From: Streptomyces sp. NBC_01298
GTDB lineage: Bacteria; Actinomycetota; Actinomycetes; Streptomycetales; Streptomycetaceae
Assembly (NCBI RefSeq): GCF_035978755.1
Contig: NZ_CP108414.1
Location: 5,704,001 to 5,768,000, forward strand
Direction: 5' to 3'
DNA length: 64,000 bases
Part shown: piece by piece, positions 15,413 through 24,161 of the stretch
Layout of the letters: each line of letters opens with the position of its first letter
Position numbering within the stretch: the stretch's first letter is position 1
Position numbers and translations under genes: made by a program
The notes under the pieces: model-generated
What the model was told of the DNA's origin: nothing
The model's input: only the letters and a program-made list of their open reading frames with translations
Databases searched by the model: none

Positions 15413-17773
15413 GTGCTGACGTACGAGAACGTCGTGAACGCGCCCCTCGGTCCGCTCCAGACCGCGATCACCGACTGGGCCGCGATGGTCAAGAAGCTGG
15501 ACGAACTGGCGGAGTCGGCCCGCAACGGCATGAAGGCCAAGTCGGACAAGGCCCAGTGGAACGGCGTCACGGCAGGCGTCGCCCGCCCCTTTATCGACAA
15601 GACGGCCAAGGAGTTCGACGACGCGGCCCGCGAGGCGAAGGGCATCCACAAGGCGCTGGCCGAGGGGCACGAGACCTTCAAGGCCTCGCGTGAGCAGCTC
15701 CGGAAGATCGCCGACGTCGAGGCCCCCGCGGCCGGTTTCCGGGTGAGTGCCGACGGCAAAGTCGAGACGGCGCCCTTCGCGAGCGACGCGGACCGGTATG
15801 CGGCCCGCCACGATCCGGACTACCTGGAGTCCGTCCGTGTGAACCTTCCGCTCTGGCAGGCGAAGGTCGATGCCGTCGTCGATGCCTGCGACGACGTCGA
15901 TCAGTCGCTCGCCCGCCTGCTCACCGCCAATGTCGCGGACGACCACGACTTCACCGCGGCCAAGTACGGCAGCCTCGACGCCGAACAGGCCGCCCGTGCC
16001 GCGGAGCTCGCGAGGAAGGGCCGCGGACTCACGCACGAGGAGCTCGTCGAGCTCAACGAGCTGCTGGCCGACAACGCTAAGGTGCCGGAGTTCTCGACGA
16101 AGTTCTACGAGGCGCTCGGTCCCAAGGGCGCGCTGGAGTTCTTCGGAACGATGTCCACGGACACCTTCGACTATGCGAAGCAGGATCCGCAGCGGCTGGG
16201 GGACGTACGGGAACTCCAGCGAAACCTTGGCTTCAACCTCGCCACGGCCACGAACTCCAGGACCGAACCGCACCTTCCGGACAGCTTCGCCCAGGACCTG
16301 CGCAGACTCGGCACCGAGCGCATCCCGCTGGCCCGCTACGACCAGAACCCGCCCTACGGTTACCAGTTGCTCGGCGGCATCATGCGCTACGGCGCCTACG
16401 ACCCCAAGTTCCTGGTCCCGATCGCCGAGCACGCCACCCAGATCCACGCCAAAGACCCGAACTTCTTCAACGGGGCACGCCAGATCAACGGCTACGGCAA
16501 GAACATGCTCAACCCGTCGGGCATCAACGGCGCCGGCTACGACCCGGTGGTCAGCTTCCTGGAGGCCCTGGGGCACAGCCCGGAGGCGTCCCGGCAGTTC
16601 TTCGACCCGGAGGGGCGCCCGCACGCGTACAACCACGACGGCACGGAGAAGTCCGGCCCCGCCGACCTGGGCAAGGGGCCGGACAAGAAGCCGATCACGA
16701 GCTACCTCGACTTCTTCGCCAACGAGAAGTACGACTTCACCATCGATACGGAAGGTACGAACCCGGACGAGCTGAAGAAGGTCCAGCAGTACATGCCGGA
16801 TGCCCTCGGTCATGCTCTGGAGGCGGCAACCCTCGGTCACGCCTGGGACGACTCCAGGCCCGTCCTCGACCGGACCGAGGCGGGCGCACGGGTCATGGAC
16901 GAGGTCGTCGCGAAGTACGGGGGCGATGCGGGTCTGCTCAAGCACCAGGAGTCGCTCGCGGACAGCCTCGGCACCATGACGGCCGGGTACATCGACGATG
17001 TGAACCATGCGCTGAACGACGAAGAAGGCAAGAAGAACCAAACGGGCAACAGCGTCTTCGCCCCGGGTGCGGACGACAAGCAGGCGCACGCCTCGATGGA
17101 TCGCGCGGGTGCCCGTGATCTGTTGAGTGCGCTGGGGCAGCACCCCGACGCCTACGCGACCGTCTCCACGGCCGAACGGGTTTACGCGGCAAGCGTTCTC
17201 GAGACCCAGGCCGTGCACGACGGACAGGTCGATCAGGGCCGTGCCCGGTCGACCATCAGTACGACGGCAACGGTCCAGGGGATGCTCGATGAGTCCCGGG
17301 CCGGGCAGGTCGCGGCCGAGGGTGCGGACAAGTACGAGGAGTACGAGAAGGCCCACGAGAAGAAGGCGGCGTGGGTCGAGTTTGGCGCCGCCGGAGCGGT
17401 GGCGGCCGGTGTGGCCTTCCTGCCCGCCACCGTGGCTGCCGCAGGGGTCGCGGCGATCGTCGTTCCCCTGGCGACGGACCTGGCCAGCGGAGCGGTGGAG
17501 CAGGCGGCCTCGCAGGTCGTCGGCGAATGGTCCGACGGATCTGTCAAGAAGTACGAGGACGACACGAAGGAAAAGGTGCATCTGACCAACAAGCAGATGT
17601 ACGAAGCGGGTGAACGCAGCGCCGAAGCCCCTATGAATCAATTCATGGAGCGGCATAAAATCGACAGGAACAGTGAATTCGGGAGAGATCTCATCACTGA
17701 AATGGGTTCCGGCTACAGGGATGGGGATTTCCGGGCCGAGCGCCAAGGGCACTCTCCTGAGACGGGTAAGTGA
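15413..17773 (+). CDS. DUF6571-like large ESX-associated protein
   Basis: A 786-residue protein resembling the streptomycete DUF6571 family (function unknown). The first 90 residues are helical with W49-N50-G51 (KAQWNGVTAG), so a WXG-like export module seems fused to a large body. The middle has conserved-looking blocks (ALGPKGALEFFGTM, YGYQLLGGIMRYGAYD, FFNGARQINGYGKNML). A hydrophobic alanine/valine-rich stretch at about 658-690 could be a membrane or pore segment. No toxin motif is recognised at the C-terminus. GTG 15413. It ends flush against the lipoprotein gene. The last 150 bp are less GC-rich. Confidence 0.8.
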   Translation: MLTYENVVNAPLGPLQTAITDWAAMVKKLDELAESARNGMKAKSDKAQWNGVTAGVARPFIDKTAKEFDDAAREAKGIHKALAEGHETFKASREQLRKIADVEAPAAGFRVSADGKVETAPFASDADRYAARHDPDYLESVRVNLPLWQAKVDAVVDACDDVDQSLARLLTANVADDHDFTAAKYGSLDAEQAARAAELARKGRGLTHEELVELNELLADNAKVPEFSTKFYEALGPKGALEFFGTMSTDTFDYAKQDPQRLGDVRELQRNLGFNLATATNSRTEPHLPDSFAQDLRRLGTERIPLARYDQNPPYGYQLLGGIMRYGAYDPKFLVPIAEHATQIHAKDPNFFNGARQINGYGKNMLNPSGINGAGYDPVVSFLEALGHSPEASRQFFDPEGRPHAYNHDGTEKSGPADLGKGPDKKPITSYLDFFANEKYDFTIDTEGTNPDELKKVQQYMPDALGHALEAATLGHAWDDSRPVLDRTEAGARVMDEVVAKYGGDAGLLKHQESLADSLGTMTAGYIDDVNHALNDEEGKKNQTGNSVFAPGADDKQAHASMDRAGARDLLSALGQHPDAYATVSTAERVYAASVLETQAVHDGQVDQGRARSTISTTATVQGMLDESRAGQVAAEGADKYEEYEKAHEKKAAWVEFGAAGAVAAGVAFLPATVAAAGVAAIVVPLATDLASGAVEQAASQVVGEWSDGSVKKYEDDTKEKVHLTNKQMYEAGERSAEAPMNQFMERHKIDRNSEFGRDLITEMGSGYRDGDFRAERQGHSPETGK

Positions 17774-18487
17774 GTGATGGTGCGAAGCGGTTCACGGCTC
17801 CTGCGGGCGGGCAGTGTCGGCCTGGTCTTGGTGGGTGTGTTGACGTCCGGATGCGCGTCGCCGGAGGAGCCTGAGGAGCCGGTGCTCGAGCCGAGAGTGG
17901 TTGCGGCTACCGGTGTCTGCGGGGGGACGCTCTTCCCGGCCGGCGCGGGTCCGTCCCTTGAGCGCGTTCTGGAATCCTCGAAGTTCGTCATCCGGGACGA
18001 GGACAAGGATCTGAGCACTGCGGAGAGCGCCAAGATGCTGGAGGACGCCTACCGCTCCGGGAAGGATGTGCGCAACAAGCCCACGGCTGACTGCAAAATC
18101 TCCGGGGAAGAACGGCTCGTCGGTGATTACGAGCGCTACGTGTCGGCCCTGGTGAGATTCAAAGCATTCAGTAAGAAGGCCTGGACCTCCGGGGTGGGGG
18201 AAGAGGTTTATGACGAGGGTGTCTCGGTGACGGGGGCGAAGCGCCAGCGCAGCATCGAGTTCGACTGCGTCAGCGCACGCGTCGGCTCCAGTGTCGAGAT
18301 CCCCCTTCGGGTCACCGTCACCTTCATGAACCAGTTCGGCGAGGGCGCCGACGATGAGGCGGTCCTCGTCAACGACTACCTCCTGCTGGCCCACGCGGCC
18401 GGCCTCTCGATGTCCAAGGAGCTGGGCTGCGCCGACAACGGCGGCCTCCCCGCCGGTCCCGAGGGCCTGCCGGCCATGATCCCCTGA
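17774..18487 (+). CDS. Lipoprotein of ESX-like operon
   Basis: A 237-residue predicted lipoprotein: basic N-terminus, hydrophobic core and lipobox LTSGC with the lipidated cysteine at residue 27, followed by an acidic PEEPEEP linker. The mature part has two further cysteine contexts (ADCKIS, ELGCAD) and no family I recognise. GTG 17774 directly follows the TGA of the preceding gene; an ATG one codon later is an equal choice. As last gene of the operon it may be an extracellular partner or immunity-type protein for the 786-residue product. That is inference from position only. Confidence 0.75.
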   Translation: MMVRSGSRLLRAGSVGLVLVGVLTSGCASPEEPEEPVLEPRVVAATGVCGGTLFPAGAGPSLERVLESSKFVIRDEDKDLSTAESAKMLEDAYRSGKDVRNKPTADCKISGEERLVGDYERYVSALVRFKAFSKKAWTSGVGEEVYDEGVSVTGAKRQRSIEFDCVSARVGSSVEIPLRVTVTFMNQFGEGADDEAVLVNDYLLLAHAAGLSMSKELGCADNGGLPAGPEGLPAMIP

Positions 18488-18500
18488 GGCTGCGTACGAC

Positions 18501-18540
18501 GAAGGCCGCTCGGGGGAGCGCCTTCCCCTGAGCGGCCTTC
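18501..18540 (+). terminator. Terminator closing the ESX-like operon
   Basis: Arms GAAGGCCGCTC (18501-18511) and GAGCGGCCTTC (18530-18540) pair perfectly, with further inner G/C pairs. It lies 13 bp after the lipoprotein stop and 8 bp before the tRNA-Cys 3' end. Confidence 0.85.
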
Positions 18541-18547
18541 GGTCTGG

Positions 18548-18619
18548 AAGCCGTGACCGGAATCGAACCGGCGTAACTCGCTTTGCAGGCGAGTCCCTCA
18601 ACCACTCGGGCACACGGCT
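18548..18619 (-). tRNA. tRNA-Cys (GCA)
   Basis: Read on the minus strand it forms a complete cloverleaf. The acceptor AGCCGTG pairs with CACGGCT (18613-18619 with 18549-18555). The anticodon stem CTCGC/GCGAG carries anticodon GCA, the T-loop is GGTTCGATTCC, and the discriminator base is U73, as expected for cysteine. CCA is not encoded. Its 3' end faces the ESX-like operon. Confidence 0.93.
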
Positions 18620-18821
18620 GGGTGGTGGTGATGTGTATGACCGTACGAGGGGGAGGGAGCGTGGGGAAGGGGTACGGCGGGCGTGCAATGTGACTGCCAT
18701 GCCGCGTTCACAGAGGGAGTGGGGGAGGGGGCGCGGGACCTTTGGCCTAGGGCTGGGGGAGGGGGTGGGATCGGTCGGAATGACAGGGTCGAAATAGAGG
18801 TATGAGCCTTACTCTGGGGCG

Positions 18822-20279
18822 ATGAGCGTCCTCCCCCAGCGAGCTGCTGTCACACCCGCCGAAGCGATACCCGACCCGAAGGGCGGGGTCCTCGGGCCCG
18901 CGTACCGGACGCTCAGCATCGGGATCATTTCCGTTGTCTTCTTGATCGCCTTCGAGGCCACAGCCGTCGGGACCGCCATGCCCGTGGCCGCCCGGGAGCT
19001 GGACGGGATCGCGCTCTACGCCTTCGCCTTCTCCGCCTACTTCACGACCAGCCTCTTCGGGATGGTGCTCTCCGGGCAGTGGGCCGACCGGCAGGGGCCG
19101 CTGCGGCCGCTGACCGTGGGGATCGGGTGCTTCGCCGCCGGGCTGGTGTGTTCCGGGACCGCCGGGGCGATGTGGATGTTCGTGCTCGGGCGGGCCGTGC
19201 AGGGGTTCGGGGGCGGGCTGGTCATCGTGGCGCTCTACGTGGTCGTCAGCCGGGCCTACGAGGAGCGGCTGAGGCCCGCGATCATGGCGGCCTTCGCCGC
19301 GAGCTGGGTCGTGCCGTCGATCGTCGGGCCGCTGGCCGCGGGGACGGTCACCGAGCACCTCGGGTGGCGCTGGGTGTTCCTCGGGATCCCCGCGCTGGTC
19401 TTCGTACCGCTGGCCGTGGCGCTGCCCGCGATACGGCGGAACGCGTCCGGGCCGGTGGACCCCGAGGCGCCGCCCGTGGCGTTCGACCGGCGGCGGATCC
19501 GGCTCGCCCTCGGGATCTCGGCCGGTGCGGGGCTGCTGCAGTACGCCGCGCAGGATCTGCGGTGGCTGTCGTTGCTGCCGGGGATCGCGGGGGCGGCCCT
19601 GCTGGTGCCCGCCGTGCTGGGGCTGCTGCCGCGCGGGACCTATCGGGCGCGGCGCGGGCTGCCGTCGGTGGTGCTGCTGCGCGGTGTGGCGGCGGGGTCG
19701 TTCATCGCGGCGGAGAGCTTCGTACCGCTGATGCTGGTCACCCAGCGGGGGCTGAGCCCGACGATGGCCGGGTTCTCGCTCGCGCTGGGCGGGGTGACGT
19801 GGGCGCTCGGCTCGTGGGTGCAGTCGAAGGGGCGGATGGATCCGCACCGGGAGCGGTTGATCGTGCTGGGCATGGTCATGGTCGCGGTGGCCATCGCCGG
19901 GGCGCCCGCGGTGCTCGTGGAGTGGGTGCCGGTGTGGACGATGGCGCTCGTGTGGGCGCTGGGGTGCCTGGGGATGGGGCTCGTGATCGGGTCCACGAGC
20001 GTGCTGCTGCTGAAGCTGTCGGCGCCGGAGGAGGCGGGGGCGAACTCCGCCTCGCTGCAGATCTCCGACGCGCTGGCGAACGTCGTGCTGCTGGCGGCGG
20101 GCGGGGCGGCGTTCGCCGCGCTGGGCGGGGGAGCGGTGGGGGCGGCGCACTCCGTGGCGGAGGGGGCCGGGGCTTCGCACCCCGGCGCGTTCGTGGTGGT
20201 GTTCCTGCCGATGGCCTGTGTGGCCTTGGTGGGGGCGTGGGTCGCCACCCGGCTGGACGCGGAGCCCCGGCGGGGCTGA
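18822..20279 (+). CDS. MFS transporter (drug/metabolite exporter type)
   Basis: A 485-residue integral membrane protein with about 12-14 hydrophobic helices. MFS motif A appears as GQWADRQGPL after helix 2, and the RAVQGFGGG segment of the DHA-type exporters lies near residue 125. Likely a proton-driven exporter with unknown substrate. The ATG at 18822 lies 200 bp after the tRNA-Cys gene. No regulator is adjacent. Confidence 0.87.
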   Translation: MSVLPQRAAVTPAEAIPDPKGGVLGPAYRTLSIGIISVVFLIAFEATAVGTAMPVAARELDGIALYAFAFSAYFTTSLFGMVLSGQWADRQGPLRPLTVGIGCFAAGLVCSGTAGAMWMFVLGRAVQGFGGGLVIVALYVVVSRAYEERLRPAIMAAFAASWVVPSIVGPLAAGTVTEHLGWRWVFLGIPALVFVPLAVALPAIRRNASGPVDPEAPPVAFDRRRIRLALGISAGAGLLQYAAQDLRWLSLLPGIAGAALLVPAVLGLLPRGTYRARRGLPSVVLLRGVAAGSFIAAESFVPLMLVTQRGLSPTMAGFSLALGGVTWALGSWVQSKGRMDPHRERLIVLGMVMVAVAIAGAPAVLVEWVPVWTMALVWALGCLGMGLVIGSTSVLLLKLSAPEEAGANSASLQISDALANVVLLAAGGAAFAALGGGAVGAAHSVAEGAGASHPGAFVVVFLPMACVALVGAWVATRLDAEPRRG

Positions 20280-20341
20280 GGCGATGGCCCGGTGGCCCGG
20301 CCCGGTGGCCCGGGGTCCGGGCGGGCGGCGCCTGGCCCGTG

Positions 20342-20409
20342 GTGCGGCGCCGTTGCCGGGGGCCAGCCCCCGGACCCCCGCTCCTCAAACGCCGGAGGGG
20401 CTGGATTTT
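20342..20409. repeat. Dispersed intergenic repeat, copy 1
   Basis: Contains GTGCGGCGCCGTTGCCGGGG (20342-20361), shared exactly with 50477-50496. It also has CCTCAAACGCCGG (20383-20395), the reverse complement of a 13-mer found at 43923-43935, 50518-50530 and 50597-50609. It lies in the 262-bp gap before the toxin-antitoxin pair. It looks like a short non-coding repeat that can fold (GGGGGCTGG...CCAGCCCC). Confidence 0.75.
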
Positions 20410-20541
20410 CGCCGGTGTCGCCTTGTTTGTAGGGCCCGGTGGCCCAGCCGGCCCAGCCGGCCGGCGGGGTCGGGTGCTCGGCGGGGTGGGGCGGACGGAA
20501 TGTGGGGGCGGGTCCGGGACGATCCGGCTTAGCATCCGGGG

Positions 20542-20742
20542 ATGAGTGAGCTGATCATCGTCATGCCCGACGCCGAGCGGGCGGAGCTGGCCGATCTTGC
20601 CGATGCCACCGGGCAGAGCGTCGAGGACGCGGTGCTGGCCGCCGTGCGGGGCTGGGTGCGGGGTGAGCGGGAGCGGGCCGGGAGTGAGGCCCTGAGGTTG
20701 GCCGGGCGGCATGCCGGGCTGTTGCGGAGGCTCGGGGAATGA
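20542..20742 (+). CDS. Putative antitoxin of Doc-type module
   Basis: A 66-residue protein with an N-terminal beta strand (SELIIVMPDAE) followed by helices, including LADLADATGQSVEDAVLAAVRGW, which resembles the ribbon-helix-helix type of antitoxin DNA-binding domain. The C-terminal helix is Arg/Leu-rich and could wrap the toxin. Its stop overlaps the Doc start by 4 bases (ATGA), the usual antitoxin-first order. It probably autoregulates the pair. ATG 20542; no strong ribosome-binding site is seen. Confidence 0.75.
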   Translation: MSELIIVMPDAERAELADLADATGQSVEDAVLAAVRGWVRGERERAGSEALRLAGRHAGLLRRLGE

Positions 20743-21137
20743 GCACCACCAGGCACCTGACCCTCGGAGAGGTCCTCGACCTCGCGCGGTACGCCTGCCT
20801 CGCCCAGGACCAGCCCGTCGAGCTGCGCGCCCCCGGGCTGCTGGAGTCGGCCGTGCACCGGCCGCGGGCCCGGATGTTCGGGACGGCGGCGTACGCGGAC
20901 ACCTTCGAGCAGGCCGCCGCGCTGCTGCACGCGATCGCGACGAACCATCCGCTCGTCGACGGGAACAAGCGGACCGCCTGGCTCGCCGCCGCGACCTTCC
21001 TCGCCCTCAACGGCGTGGATCTCGGCGACGCGGACCAGGACTCCGCGTACGGCCTGGTCATCGACGTGGCGGCGGGAAACGAGGAGCACATCGGGCGGAT
21101 CGCGGAGCGGCTGCGCGCGCTGAGCCGAAGAATGTGA
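20739..21137 (+). CDS. Doc/Fic-family toxin (death-on-curing type)
   Basis: A 132-residue Fic-fold protein. The motif H70-P-L-V-D-G-N-K-R-T-A is the Doc form of the Fic motif (Lys instead of Gly before Arg). In phage P1 Doc this form phosphorylates EF-Tu and stops translation. An N-terminal segment LTLGEVLDLARYAC and helices around FEQAAALLHAIATNHP are family-typical. Translationally coupled to the upstream small protein. All motif residues are intact, so it should be active unless neutralised. Confidence 0.88.
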   Translation: MSTTRHLTLGEVLDLARYACLAQDQPVELRAPGLLESAVHRPRARMFGTAAYADTFEQAAALLHAIATNHPLVDGNKRTAWLAAATFLALNGVDLGDADQDSAYGLVIDVAAGNEEHIGRIAERLRALSRRM

Positions 21138-21330
21138 CGCTCGCCGCACGCGCCGAGGTCACGGGCCTGTCCCTCCGCGAGGGGCGGGCCCGGGCCGGTA
21201 GGGTGGCCCGGTTGTCCTACGTACGACTGCCCGTACCGCCGGCCGTAGCGATACCCGGAACGCACCCCCGGAAGATGCCCGGAGTGCGTGCCCGGAACGG
21301 ATACGCCGCCGAGAGACCGAACCGGAGACC

Positions 21331-23115
21331 GTGACTACTACCGCCTCCCACCACCTCTCACCCGCCTTCCCCGGCCGCGCGCCGTGGGGTACCGCCAGCG
21401 CCCTGCGAGCTTGGCAGCAGGGTGCGCTGGACCGGTACCTGGAGACCCAGCCGCGCGACTTCCTCGCCGTCGCCACCCCCGGCGCCGGCAAGACCACCTT
21501 CGCGCTGACCCTCGCCTCCTGGCTGCTCCACCACCACGTGGTGCAGCAGGTGACCGTCGTCGCGCCCACCGAGCACCTGAAGAAGCAGTGGGCGGAGGCC
21601 GCCGCCCGGATAGGGATCCGGCTGGATCCGGATTACTCCGCGGGGCCGCTCAGCAAGGATTACCACGGGGTCGCCGTCACGTACGCGGGTGTGGGCGTGC
21701 GGCCGATGCTGCACCGCAACCGGTGCGAGCAGCGCAAGACGCTGGTCATTCTCGACGAGATCCACCACGCCGGTGACTCGAAGTCCTGGGGCGAGGCCTG
21801 CCTGGAGGCCTTCGACCCGGCGACCCGGCGGCTCGCGCTCACCGGTACGCCTTTCCGGTCCGATACGAATCCCATTCCTTTCGTGGCGTATGAGGAAGGG
21901 AACGACGGAATTCGGCGGTCCTCCGCCGATTACACGTACGGCTACGGGAACGCGCTCGGGGACGGGGTCGTGCGGCCCGTCATCTTCCTTTCCTACAGCG
22001 GCAACATGCGCTGGCGCACCAAGGCGGGCGACGAGATCGCCGCCCGCCTCGGCGAGCCGATGACCAAGGACGCCATCTCGCAGGCCTGGCGTACGGCGCT
22101 CGACGCGCGCGGCGACTGGATGCCGAACGTGCTGCGCGCCGCCGACCAGCGGCTGACCGAGGTCCGCAAGGGCATCCCGGACGCGGGCGGGCTGGTCATC
22201 GCCGCCGATCAGGACTCCGCGCGGGCCTACGCCAAGCTCATCCGGGAGATCACCGGGAGCAAGGCCACCGTCGTGTTGTCCGACGACACCGGTGCCTCGA
22301 AGCGGATCGACGAGTTCGCCGCGAGCAACGACCGGTGGATGGTCGCCGTCCGCATGGTGTCCGAGGGCGTCGACGTACCGCGGCTCGCCGTCGGCGTGTA
22401 CGCCACCACCATCTCGACCCCGCTGTTCTTCGCGCAGGCCGTCGGGCGCTTCGTGCGCTCGCGCCGGCGCGGCGAGACGGCGTCGGTGTTCCTGCCGACG
22501 ATTCCCTACCTGCTGGGCTTCGCGAACGAGATGGAAGTCGAGCGCGACCACGTCCTCGACAAGCCGAAGAAGCAGGGCGAGGAAGACCCGTACGCCGACT
22601 CCGAGAAGGAGATGGAGGAGGCGAACAAGCAGGAGGACGAGGACACCGGCGACGAGGAGCAGATGTCCTTCGAGGCCCTGGAGTCCGACGCCGTCTTCGA
22701 CCGGGTGCTCTACGACGGCGCCGAGTTCGGCATGCAGGCGCACCCGGGAAGCGAAGAGGAGCAGGACTACCTCGGCATCCCGGGACTGCTGGAGCCCGAC
22801 CAGGTGCAGATGCTGCTCCAGAAGCGGCAGTCGCGGCAGATCGCGCACAGCAAGCGCAAGCCCGACTCGGAGGCGGACCTGCTGGAGCTGCCGGCCGACC
22901 GGCGGCCCGTGGTCTCGCACAAGGAACTGCTGGAGCTGAGGAAGTCGCTCAACACGATGGTGGGCGCCTACGTCCACCAGAGCGGCAAACCGCACGGGGT
23001 GCTCCACACCGAACTGCGCCGCGTGTGCGGCGGACCGCCGAGCGCGGAAGCCACGGCGGGACAGCTGCGCGAGCGGATCAAGAAGGTCCAGGAGTGGGCC
23101 ACCCGGATGCGGTGA
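21331..23115 (+). CDS. SF2 DEAD/DEAH-box helicase
   Basis: A 594-residue superfamily-2 helicase. Walker A is TPGAGKTT (about 49-56), motif II is LDEIHHAG (DEIH), motif III is LTGTPFR, motif V is MVSEGVDVPR and motif VI is QAVGRFVRSRRRG. An acidic stretch (EKEMEEANKQEDEDTGDEEQ, about 430) separates the motor from a C-terminal domain with several KRQ/KRK patches. The layout recalls the restriction/XPB-like helicases conserved in actinobacteria; the substrate (DNA or RNA) is not known. GTG 21331. Upstream at 21250-21310 are imperfect CCCGGAA repeats. Confidence 0.88.
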   Translation: MTTTASHHLSPAFPGRAPWGTASALRAWQQGALDRYLETQPRDFLAVATPGAGKTTFALTLASWLLHHHVVQQVTVVAPTEHLKKQWAEAAARIGIRLDPDYSAGPLSKDYHGVAVTYAGVGVRPMLHRNRCEQRKTLVILDEIHHAGDSKSWGEACLEAFDPATRRLALTGTPFRSDTNPIPFVAYEEGNDGIRRSSADYTYGYGNALGDGVVRPVIFLSYSGNMRWRTKAGDEIAARLGEPMTKDAISQAWRTALDARGDWMPNVLRAADQRLTEVRKGIPDAGGLVIAADQDSARAYAKLIREITGSKATVVLSDDTGASKRIDEFAASNDRWMVAVRMVSEGVDVPRLAVGVYATTISTPLFFAQAVGRFVRSRRRGETASVFLPTIPYLLGFANEMEVERDHVLDKPKKQGEEDPYADSEKEMEEANKQEDEDTGDEEQMSFEALESDAVFDRVLYDGAEFGMQAHPGSEEEQDYLGIPGLLEPDQVQMLLQKRQSRQIAHSKRKPDSEADLLELPADRRPVVSHKELLELRKSLNTMVGAYVHQSGKPHGVLHTELRRVCGGPPSAEATAGQLRERIKKVQEWATRMR

Positions 23116-23519
23116 TTTCCTACGGAATACGGCACGGCGGGTGGGCGGAGATTTGTACGGTCTGCGCCCGCCCGGGTCGTCGTAGCGGTGGCGCCGCACC
23201 CGTGGTGGGAGGCCCTGACGGGCCGCCCGGGCGGCCCGGGGACACGAGCGGCGACCGGAGGGCCGAAGGTCACGAATCTGCGGCGATGTGCGATTTCAAC
23301 CGGCACAAAACGCCAGTAGGCGCCCGGATTCTGGACGAGCCCTTCCGCTGAGCGAACCCGCTCGCTACTGTCCCCGCATCGAACGCCCCGTGGCAGCGCC
23401 GCCGCGGGAGCGCAGCCGGTGCCATGGCCGCTACCGGCGGCCTCTCCGTGCGTCGCCGAGGGACCGGCGGCGCTATCCCCAGAGAGTCACCGCCGCCCAC
23501 CGAAAGAGGGAGAGGCGTC
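23116..23519. other. 404-bp gap between helicase and IclR gene
   Basis: No open frame with coding character and no tRNA are seen. GC-rich runs near 23200-23265 (GGGCCGCCCGGGCGGCCCGGGG) could form a local hairpin acting as helicase terminator. The last 20 bases hold the AGAGGGAGAGG ribosome-binding site of the IclR gene. Confidence 0.5.
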
Positions 23520-24161
23520 GTGACCGCGGAAACCTCCCAGACTCTCGACCGAGGACTCCGAGTTCTCAAACTGCTCGCCGACACCGACCACGGTCTGACC
23601 GTCACCGAGCTCTCCAACCGCCTCGGTGTCAACCGCACCGTGGTCTACCGCCTCCTGGCCACCCTCGAACAGCACGCCCTGGTCCGCCGCGACCTCGGCG
23701 GCCGCGCCCGCGTCGGGCTCGGCGTGCTGCGCCTGGGCCGCCAGGTGCACCCCCTCGTGCGCGAGGCGGCACTGCCGGCGCTGCGCTCCCTCGCCGAGGA
23801 CATAGGCGCCACCGCGCACCTGACCCTCGTGGACGGAACCGAGGCGCTCGCCGTGGCGGTCGTCGAGCCGACCTGGACCGACTACCACGTGGCCTACCGG
23901 CCCGGCTTCCGGCATCCGCTGGACCGCGGGGCGGCCGGCCGGGCCATCCTGGCCGCCCGTCAGGGCACGCTCATCGAGCCCGGGTACACGCTCACCCACG
24001 GTGAGCTCGAAGCGGGCGCCAGCGGCGCTGCCGCGCCCCTCGTGGGCATCACCGGGCTGGAGGGCAGCGTGGGAGTCGTCATGCTGGCCGACGCCGTGCC
24101 CGAGCGGGTCGGCCCGCGCGTGGTGGACGCCGCCCGAGAAGTGGCCGACGCCCTGCGCTGA
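23520..24161 (+). CDS. IclR-family transcriptional regulator
   Basis: A 213-residue regulator. An N-terminal winged helix (TLDRGLRVLKLLADTDHGLTV...VNRTVVYRLLATLEQH, residues 8-60) is followed by the IclR effector domain (VREAALPALRSLAEDIGATAHL onward). GTG 23520 is preferred over an upstream in-frame ATG because AGGGAGAGG lies just before it and the upstream residues are not IclR-like. The effector and targets are unknown. No catabolic operon flanks it. Confidence 0.9.
   Translation: MTAETSQTLDRGLRVLKLLADTDHGLTVTELSNRLGVNRTVVYRLLATLEQHALVRRDLGGRARVGLGVLRLGRQVHPLVREAALPALRSLAEDIGATAHLTLVDGTEALAVAVVEPTWTDYHVAYRPGFRHPLDRGAAGRAILAARQGTLIEPGYTLTHGELEAGASGAAAPLVGITGLEGSVGVVMLADAVPERVGPRVVDAAREVADALR

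Noticed and set aside
15389..17752. A 787-codon minus-strand frame almost the same length as the DUF6571-like gene
   Set aside because: Mirror frame caused by codon bias; no ribosome-binding site or domain.
11590..18620. Search for a full type VII translocon or an integrase
   Set aside because: No FtsK/SpoIIIE-type EccC ATPase, EccD-like multi-helix protein, or tyrosine/serine recombinase is in the window, so a complete secretion system or mobile island cannot be claimed.
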